Shown here: piece after piece, positions 21,200 to 26,792 of the stretch
How the letters are laid out: the number at the start of each line of letters is the position of its first letter
How positions within the stretch are numbered: the first letter of the stretch is position 1
Assembly (NCBI GenBank): GCA_036555325.1
Contig: DATBLQ010000063.1
Location: forward strand, 1-26,792
Direction of reading: 5' to 3'
DNA from: DATBLQ01 sp036555325
GTDB taxonomy: Bacteria > Pseudomonadota > Alphaproteobacteria > Rhizobiales > Aestuariivirgaceae
DNA length: 26,792 nt
Program-made: the position numbers and the translations under genes
The notes under the pieces: model-generated
The model's input: the letters and a program-made list of their open reading frames with translations, nothing else
Database searches by the model: none
Told to the model about the DNA's origin: nothing

Positions 21200-22600
21200 A
21201 TGGCACGGCTCCACGAGATCAAACAGCGCAATAGTCCCGCGCAGGCAATTGCCGAACTCAAGGAACTCCTGGGCGAGCGTCTCTCCACCGCCGACCCGAT
21301 CAGGGCGCAGCATGGCAAGGACTTGACGTGGGATCCAGGCGCATCGCCCGATGCCGTCGCCTTCGCGGAAACGACCGATGAGGTGCAACGAATCGTCGAA
21401 ATCGCCATGACCCACGAGGTCCCGGTCATCCCCTATGGCACCGGTACGTCCCTCGAGGGCCATATCAGTGCGCCGTTTGGAGGGATTTGCATCGATCTGT
21501 CACGCATGAACAGGGTGCTTGAGGTAAACCCCGAGGATCTTGATGCCCGGGTGGAGGCCGGTGTTACACGCAAACAGCTAAATTTGCATCTCAAGGACTA
21601 CGGGCTGTTTTTTCCCATCGACCCCGGCGCGGACGCCTCGATTGGAGGGATGGCGGCCACACGGGCCTCCGGCACGAACGCCGTGCGTTACGGGACAATG
21701 CGCGACAATGTTCTCAATCTCAAAGTGGTCATGGCCAACGGCCAGGTGGTGCGCACGGCACGGCGGGCAAAGAAATCGTCCTCGGGTTACGATTTGACGC
21801 GCCTGCTGATCGGTTCGGAAGGCACCTTGGGCGTGATTACCGAGATCACACTTAGGCTGCAGGGGATTCCCGAATCGATTCTATCCGGCGTTTGTGCCTT
21901 TCCCGACATCGCTTCAGCCTGCAACGCCACAATTCTGACCATCCAATCGGGGATTCCGGTAGCGCGAATCGAGCTGTTGGATGCCCTGCAAATAAAGGCC
22001 GCCAATGCTTACTCCGCTCTGACCTTGCCCGAGCTGCCGCATTTGTTTGTGGAGTTTCATGGTACGCAGGCGGGAGTGCGCGAACAGATTGAAATGTTTG
22101 CCGCAATCACAAAGGAGCTGGACGGCGGAAAGCTCGAATGGGCCACCCGCGAGGAAGACAGGACCAGGCTTTGGCAGGCCAGGCATGATTCGTTCTGGGC
22201 GGCGAAGGGGCTGATGCCGGGGAAGGAGGTGTTCGCTACCGATGTTTGCGTGCCAATTTCACGCCTCGCGGAGTGCCTCGTCGAAACGCAGCGCGACATG
22301 GCGGAAAGCCGGCTTATGGGGCCGATCGTCGGGCACGTGGGAGATGGCAATTTTCACGTGCAGTTGTTTTGCGATGTCAACGATGAGGAGGAGGTCGCGC
22401 GTTGCAAGGATTTCTACGATAGGCTGGTTTGCCGCGCGCTCGCTATGGACGGCACCTCCACCGGCGAGCACGGTATCGGCCGTGGTAAGATGAAATTCCT
22501 TGAGGCAGAACATGGACCCGGGGTGGGCCTGATGCGGGCAATCAAGCAGGCCCTCGATCCAAACAACATTATGAACCCGGGTAAGCTTGTTCCTCTATGA
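21200..22600 (+). CDS. FAD-linked oxidase, D-lactate dehydrogenase (cytochrome)/GlcD type
   Basis: A 466-residue flavoprotein of the VAO/PCMH family that oxidises a D-2-hydroxy acid, most likely D-lactate, passing electrons to quinone or cytochrome c. The FAD-binding domain shows PVIPYGTGTSLEGH (about 74-87), the DPGADASIGGMAATRASGTNAVRYGTM stretch and LLIGSEGTLGVITEI. The C-terminal domain has the substrate/flavin motifs GHVGDGNFHVQLF and STGEHGIGRGK, and ends LDPNNIMNPGKLVPL. AAGGAAAG lies about 10 bases before ATG 21200. Glycolate or 2-hydroxyglutarate dehydrogenases share the fold, but no GlcE/GlcF partners are present, which favours the single-subunit D-lactate type. Confidence 0.9.
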   Translation: MARLHEIKQRNSPAQAIAELKELLGERLSTADPIRAQHGKDLTWDPGASPDAVAFAETTDEVQRIVEIAMTHEVPVIPYGTGTSLEGHISAPFGGICIDLSRMNRVLEVNPEDLDARVEAGVTRKQLNLHLKDYGLFFPIDPGADASIGGMAATRASGTNAVRYGTMRDNVLNLKVVMANGQVVRTARRAKKSSSGYDLTRLLIGSEGTLGVITEITLRLQGIPESILSGVCAFPDIASACNATILTIQSGIPVARIELLDALQIKAANAYSALTLPELPHLFVEFHGTQAGVREQIEMFAAITKELDGGKLEWATREEDRTRLWQARHDSFWAAKGLMPGKEVFATDVCVPISRLAECLVETQRDMAESRLMGPIVGHVGDGNFHVQLFCDVNDEEEVARCKDFYDRLVCRALAMDGTSTGEHGIGRGKMKFLEAEHGPGVGLMRAIKQALDPNNIMNPGKLVPL

Positions 22601-22691
22601 TGCTGATTCGAGGACAAAAGAACCCCATAATCTGGTCTCTCTATAGGATAATTGTGCTAGTATCGATGAACCTCTGGCGAAAGGCGGCGCG

Positions 22692-25600
22692 ATGAGTGTT
22701 TGGAAATCCCCTATTTTTTATGTGGGGATCGTCCTCGTTTTATTTGTCGCCGGTCTCTTGAGCGCCCCTTTTGTCGTCGACTGGAACGCCTATCGGGCCT
22801 CAATTGAAGACTATGGCAGCAGGCTCACAGGCCGCCAAGTCGTCGTTTCGGGCGATGTATCCGTTTGGCTATTTCCCTGGCCGACGCTGAGACTTGAGAG
22901 GGTTCGGATCGCCAACCCGCCCGGAGCAGCAAACAGCGAACTGGTGGATGCTGAGGCCATCGAAGCCCGCATGCTGCTGGGTTCGCTGATTAGCGGCTAT
23001 GTCGAGGTATCGGATATCCGTGTCGAAAAACCGGTATTCGCCCTCGAGCGACTCGAGTCGGGCGAGGCCAGTTGGTGGCTGAGCCCCCAACTGGAGGGCG
23101 GAATTCCGATAGGGGCGGAACGCATATCGGTTGAGGATCTGGAGATCGTCGACGGCAAGATATTTTTGTCTGACAGTCGGCGCGGCGGAACCGCTCAGTT
23201 TGAAGATTTCGATGCTCAATTATCGTCTCAAACCTTGCTTGGCCCGTGGAAAGCCAAAGGGCAGTTGCGCCGCAACGGTCAGGTCCTCTCGATTGGGGTG
23301 ACCACCGGAAAACACAAGCCCGATGAACCATTCAATTTCGTGGTCAAGCTGTCGCCCGTAGAGGGCCCCGGCCTTGTCTACTCCTTCGACGGCCAATACT
23401 GGTCCAAGGGGCAAGCTCCTGTCTCTGGCATTTTGCGCGCCGAGCCGTTCGTCGATGAGAGCGGCAAAAGCGATTCTGAGGCTCAGATCAGGGCGGTTAC
23501 GTTCAAGGCGCAGCTCTCCTTCAAGGAAGATCACGCGCTTCTGCAAGACATCGAGATAGCCCCTGTCGACCGCGAACAGATGACCAATCTGCTTACGGGC
23601 AACGCTGCCATAGAGCTCGATTCCCGCATATCGGTGATGGCTGATCTGCGGGCACCCAAATTCGATCTCGACGACATGTTGGGCAGTGAAGGCAGGCAGG
23701 TGCTGAAAAGCGGCACGATGCTGGAGGCGCTCTCGCAGTTCGTTGATCTCTTGCCGGAGACGATGGATGGCCGTCTAATCCTCGATGTCGGCACCCTGAT
23801 AGCGGGCGGCGAGAAACTGGAAGGTACGCGACTCGAAGCCGAATTGGCCGAGGGAGGGCTTATTGTCCATGAACTAAAGGCCACCATGCCCGGCCAAACG
23901 AAGGGGAGGTTTAGCGGGCTTCTGTTTGCCAGCGAGGACAAGCCGCAGCTTTCCGGCGATCTCGAGATCGAATCCGGCAACACGCGAGAATTCGTTTCCT
24001 GGCTGATGCCTGAATGGAAAGAGATGATAGCCGACCGGTGGAACGGCGCGCGTGGCAAGCTGTCCCTGCGCTCCAAGGTCAATTATGGGCCACTGAGCAT
24101 CAGCCTCGTGGAAAGTCGTATCAGCCTCGATGAATCCTTGGCGACGGGCGAGATTAGTCTCGCTGGCGGTGAACAGGCGAAAACCGACATTCGGCTCGTG
24201 GTCGACAGGCTCGATTTCGACCGGTATCTCACCGAGGCATTTGGGCCGTCCGATGGTACGAGCAAGCCCGGAGTAAGGATTGCTGATCTTGCCGGAGCGG
24301 CCGGGAAGGCCGGCGCGCTCGGCGACATTCGGCTTGCAGTCAGAGCTGACAACATCGTCCTGAATGGCGTCGAGGCTCACAATGTGATGGCCGATGTAGC
24401 CGTCGCAGGGAACGCCGTTGAAATCCGAGACCTCGAAATCGGTAATGTCGGCGATGCGAAGGTTGATGCCAGTGGCGTTTTGAAGCCGGAAAATGAATCA
24501 GGAACCGGTTCGGCGACTGTAAAGGTGGATGCGGACGATCCTCGGCCCTTGTTGCGCCTTTTGGGGATCATTCCGCCGGCGACGCTCGATATTCCGGAAC
24601 CGGCCTGGGCGGGAGAGCTTAAGCCCCTGCGAGCGACGCTGAACGCCACCTTGGACAAGCGGGACGCTGAGAGCGCCATGCACCTGACGATTGGCGGGGT
24701 CGCGGGCGGCTCGAACATCGCACTTGATCTGACGTACATGGGCGCTTTGGCTGACTTCCGCTTGGGCCGGTTGAGCCTTGCGGGAGGCATAACTGGTTTG
24801 AGCTCAAAAAAGCTCGCTGCATTTTTCGGCATGGATGAGCAGGCCAGTTCAACCGATGCCGCCAAGCTTTCGGTGGAAGCGGAAGGAGAGCTGCAAAACG
24901 GCCTTCGGGCTAAGGCGGAAGTTGCGGCCCTTGGGGCCCGCGCGACATTCGAGGGTCGACTCGTTGAAAAGCCGGGGAAAGCGGGTTGGAGGGCCGAAGG
25001 GCAAGTGATCATAGACGCAACAGACGGTGACCGGTTCTTGAAGGCTTTGGCGATTTCCAGCCCAGTGCCGGGCGCGCCGTTGAAAGTGGCATCGGACATT
25101 TCTCTCGATCTCGTTCAGATGGAGTTTACGAATCTCAATGCAACGATCGGCAACCGGCAATTCGATGCACACCTTGCCTTCGGCAAAGGAGAATTTGACG
25201 TTGTAGCCAGAGCGGCGGAGATTTCACTTCCGTGGTTGTTGTCGCTCGCCCTCATGCCCTCGGATGGGCGGCCTGTCACCGATGTGACGTTGTTTGCCGA
25301 AAAGCCCCTTGCCGGAGCGAAGGGCACGATCGCAATCGATGCCGATCGTATGGCGTTGGTACGAGGTATTTTTCTCACTGGCAGCAACGCCAAGATCACC
25401 AGTGATGGCAATCGGATGCAGGTCTCGGTCTTGGGGTCGGGAGCTCGGGGAGTTCCCTTCCGAATGACGGCAGATGCCAAGCGGGAAACGGACGAGCTGC
25501 GCCTCAAGGGAACCATCGAAGGCAGCCTCGAACTGGGTGAGCTGTTATCTGCCCCCGACGGCGAGCCTGTCATTGACAGTCGCGTGACGTTCAAGAGCCA

Positions 25601-26792
25601 ATTTGCCGGAGCGGGGCGAAGCCCATCGGGTTTGGCCTCGTCGCTTTCAGGCAGCGGCGAGGTTAGCATGCCTAACGGTTTTGTAAGAGGCATCGATGCC
25701 CAGACCTTTATTTCCGGGCTAACGGCGTCGCCCACATCGACGAGCATCGAACCGCTGCTGCGCCGCGGATTTACCGGTAGCGATTTGATTTTTAGCGGCG
25801 GCTCGGGGAGCATACGCATTCTTGACGGTATCGCAACAATGGGCCCGGTTGCTTTTGAGGCTGGCGATATCAAGGGCTCGATCAAGACTATTGTGGAACT
25901 ATTGACCAGCAAGGTCGACTTGAGCGTCGAAGTCGGCCTCAAGTCACTGCACGCCATGCCGCCGGTTGAGGTTGCTTATGCGGGACTCCCGGACCAGCTG
26001 GAGAGAACGATTGATGCCAGTGAACTCAAAGCCAGACTTTCGGCCGCTGAGCTCAAGGAAAACATGGAAAAACTCGAGGAGCTGCAACGCGAGCAAATGG
26101 AGCTCTTCGCCGAAGATGACCGGCAGAGGAGAAAGGACGTCGAACAGCAGGCGGAAGTCGAAGCGCTGCAGCGCCGATCGCTGGAGAATAGGCAAAGGGT
26201 CGAAATAGAACTCCTCGCCAATCGGGCCGAGCAACAAAGGCAGGCCCAGGAACTGGCGCTTCAGCTTGAGCGCGATGAATTGAAGCGGAAGGCCGAAGTA
26301 ATAGAGCAGCAGCGGCGCACCGAAGCGAAGAAACGATTAGCCGAACTGGTCCTTGATCGCAAGGATCTGCAGAGCCGAGCAGAGGAAACCGGGCGGCAGC
26401 GGCAGACCGAGGCCGCCGCGCGCCAGCGAGCAGAAGACCAACGCAAGGCCGAGGAAGAACGCCTACGCCTCGCCGCCGAGGAAGCCGCCCGCAAGGCCGA
26501 GGAAGAACGCCAGCGCCTCGCCGCCGAGGAAGCCGCCCGCAAGGCTGAGGAAGAACGCCAGCGTCTCGCTGTTGAGGAAGCCGCCCGCAAGGCCGAAGAG
26601 GAACGCCAGCGCCTCGCCGCCGAGGAAGCCGCCCGTAAGGCCGAAGAGGAACGCCAGCGCCTCGCCGCCGAAGAGGCCGCCCGTAAGGCCGAGGAAGAAC
26701 GCCTACGCCTCGCCGCCGAGGAAGTCGCCCGCAAGGCCGAGGAGGAGCGGCTCCGTATGGCCGAGGAAGCCGCCCGCACGGCTGAAGAACAA
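22692..26792 (+). CDS. AsmA-family protein with long C-terminal charged helix (3' end beyond window)
   Basis: At least 1367 residues, open to the right edge. One N-terminal transmembrane helix (about 7-25) is followed by the AsmA-type N-terminus (VDWNAYRASIEDYGSRLTG, then GDVSVWLFPWPTLRLERVRI) and a very long beta-strand-rich periplasmic region to about 1095, as in inner-membrane-anchored proteins linked to outer-membrane lipid transport or assembly. From about 1105 the protein becomes Glu/Gln/Arg/Lys-rich helix, and from residue 1252 it consists of 16-residue repeats. ATG 22692 has AAAGG about 10 bases upstream, 91 bases after the flavoprotein gene. The helical extension recalls TolA-like periplasmic stalks; a spanning role is inferred. 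The real C-terminus is unseen. Confidence 0.9.
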   Translation, partial: MSVWKSPIFYVGIVLVLFVAGLLSAPFVVDWNAYRASIEDYGSRLTGRQVVVSGDVSVWLFPWPTLRLERVRIANPPGAANSELVDAEAIEARMLLGSLISGYVEVSDIRVEKPVFALERLESGEASWWLSPQLEGGIPIGAERISVEDLEIVDGKIFLSDSRRGGTAQFEDFDAQLSSQTLLGPWKAKGQLRRNGQVLSIGVTTGKHKPDEPFNFVVKLSPVEGPGLVYSFDGQYWSKGQAPVSGILRAEPFVDESGKSDSEAQIRAVTFKAQLSFKEDHALLQDIEIAPVDREQMTNLLTGNAAIELDSRISVMADLRAPKFDLDDMLGSEGRQVLKSGTMLEALSQFVDLLPETMDGRLILDVGTLIAGGEKLEGTRLEAELAEGGLIVHELKATMPGQTKGRFSGLLFASEDKPQLSGDLEIESGNTREFVSWLMPEWKEMIADRWNGARGKLSLRSKVNYGPLSISLVESRISLDESLATGEISLAGGEQAKTDIRLVVDRLDFDRYLTEAFGPSDGTSKPGVRIADLAGAAGKAGALGDIRLAVRADNIVLNGVEAHNVMADVAVAGNAVEIRDLEIGNVGDAKVDASGVLKPENESGTGSATVKVDADDPRPLLRLLGIIPPATLDIPEPAWAGELKPLRATLNATLDKRDAESAMHLTIGGVAGGSNIALDLTYMGALADFRLGRLSLAGGITGLSSKKLAAFFGMDEQASSTDAAKLSVEAEGELQNGLRAKAEVAALGARATFEGRLVEKPGKAGWRAEGQVIIDATDGDRFLKALAISSPVPGAPLKVASDISLDLVQMEFTNLNATIGNRQFDAHLAFGKGEFDVVARAAEISLPWLLSLALMPSDGRPVTDVTLFAEKPLAGAKGTIAIDADRMALVRGIFLTGSNAKITSDGNRMQVSVLGSGARGVPFRMTADAKRETDELRLKGTIEGSLELGELLSAPDGEPVIDSRVTFKSQFAGAGRSPSGLASSLSGSGEVSMPNGFVRGIDAQTFISGLTASPTSTSIEPLLRRGFTGSDLIFSGGSGSIRILDGIATMGPVAFEAGDIKGSIKTIVELLTSKVDLSVEVGLKSLHAMPPVEVAYAGLPDQLERTIDASELKARLSAAELKENMEKLEELQREQMELFAEDDRQRRKDVEQQAEVEALQRRSLENRQRVEIELLANRAEQQRQAQELALQLERDELKRKAEVIEQQRRTEAKKRLAELVLDRKDLQSRAEETGRQRQTEAAARQRAEDQRKAEEERLRLAAEEAARKAEEERQRLAAEEAARKAEEERQRLAVEEAARKAEEERQRLAAEEAARKAEEERQRLAAEEAARKAEEERLRLAAEEVARKAEEERLRMAEEAARTAEEQ
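26445..26792 (+). repeat. 48-base tandem repeats encoding a charged 16-residue helix unit
   Basis: Seven tandem units start at 26445, 26493, 26541, 26589, 26637, 26685 and 26733, each encoding KAEEERxRLAAEEAAR or a close variant. The seventh is one codon short, and a divergent eighth (TAEEQ) begins at 26778 and runs off the window. The units are nearly identical in DNA, with scattered synonymous changes, as expected from slippage or recombination. Alternating Glu and Lys/Arg at i/i+4 favours a stable single helix or coiled coil. Confidence 0.93.

Noticed and set aside
25115..25957. Long minus-strand open frames opposite the AsmA gene (also 23531-24082 and 24377-25099)
   Set aside because: Ser/Ala/Pro-rich mirror frames of a continuous AsmA reading frame.
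26445..26792. Repeats considered as a CRISPR array
   Set aside because: The units are contiguous without unique spacers, multiples of three bases long and in frame with the AsmA coding sequence.

Overview
The window reads as chromosomal DNA of an alphaproteobacterium, most likely a member of the Hyphomicrobiales (Rhizobiales). The reasons are the moderately high GC content, a GGAAC-N16-CGTT promoter of the alphaproteobacterial EcfG general-stress type, a long structured leader in front of an ornithine decarboxylase gene, and the families present (PQQ synthesis, HdeD, CbpA/CbpM, AsmA with a long C-terminal helix). No tRNA, rRNA, insertion sequence or CRISPR array was seen. The genus cannot be fixed from the sequence alone.

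Left part (1-2660). The edge holds the decayed 5' part of an EamA/DMT permease gene on the minus strand. It is followed by about 300 bases without a gene and then about 390 bases of hairpin-rich leader. The leader precedes a PLP-dependent ornithine/lysine decarboxylase and a GNAT acetyltransferase, so this is a small polyamine-type operon.

PQQ region (2666-7497, minus strand). A periplasmic sorbosone/aldose-dehydrogenase-like beta-propeller protein is followed by a small c-type cytochrome and then pqqA-B-C-D-E. The cofactor pathway, the probable PQQ enzyme and a probable electron acceptor lie in one co-directional block. pqqA encodes only 25 residues and pqqB starts with TTG; the B/C, C/D and D/E junctions are 4-base stop/start overlaps. 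Divergent from the block is a lone HyuA-type hydantoinase/oxoprolinase subunit (7627-9684).

Exporter and sensor region (9681-15941). A TetR regulator, a lipoprotein-like membrane fusion protein, an ABC ATPase and one ABC-2 permease form a tight minus-strand operon, resembling a reduced form of the E. coli CecR/YbhGFSR system. A perfect 14-base palindrome sits just in front of the regulator. Divergently encoded is an 824-residue hybrid histidine kinase with two PAS domains and a C-terminal receiver on a long acidic/alanine/proline-rich linker.

Stress and chaperone region (16029-20537, plus strand). An EcfG-type promoter precedes an HdeD-like membrane protein and an overlapping 60-residue protein. 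These are followed by DnaK, a GrpE cut down to its C-terminal domain (108 residues), a CbpA-type DnaJ and a CbpM modulator. This looks like a complete second Hsp70 machine with its own dedicated partners, and it is the most unusual system in the window.

Right part (20625-26792). A hot-dog thioesterase (minus) diverges from a D-lactate dehydrogenase/glycolate-oxidase-type flavoprotein. Last comes a large AsmA-family protein running off the right edge, whose C-terminus consists of 48-base repeats encoding a highly charged helix.
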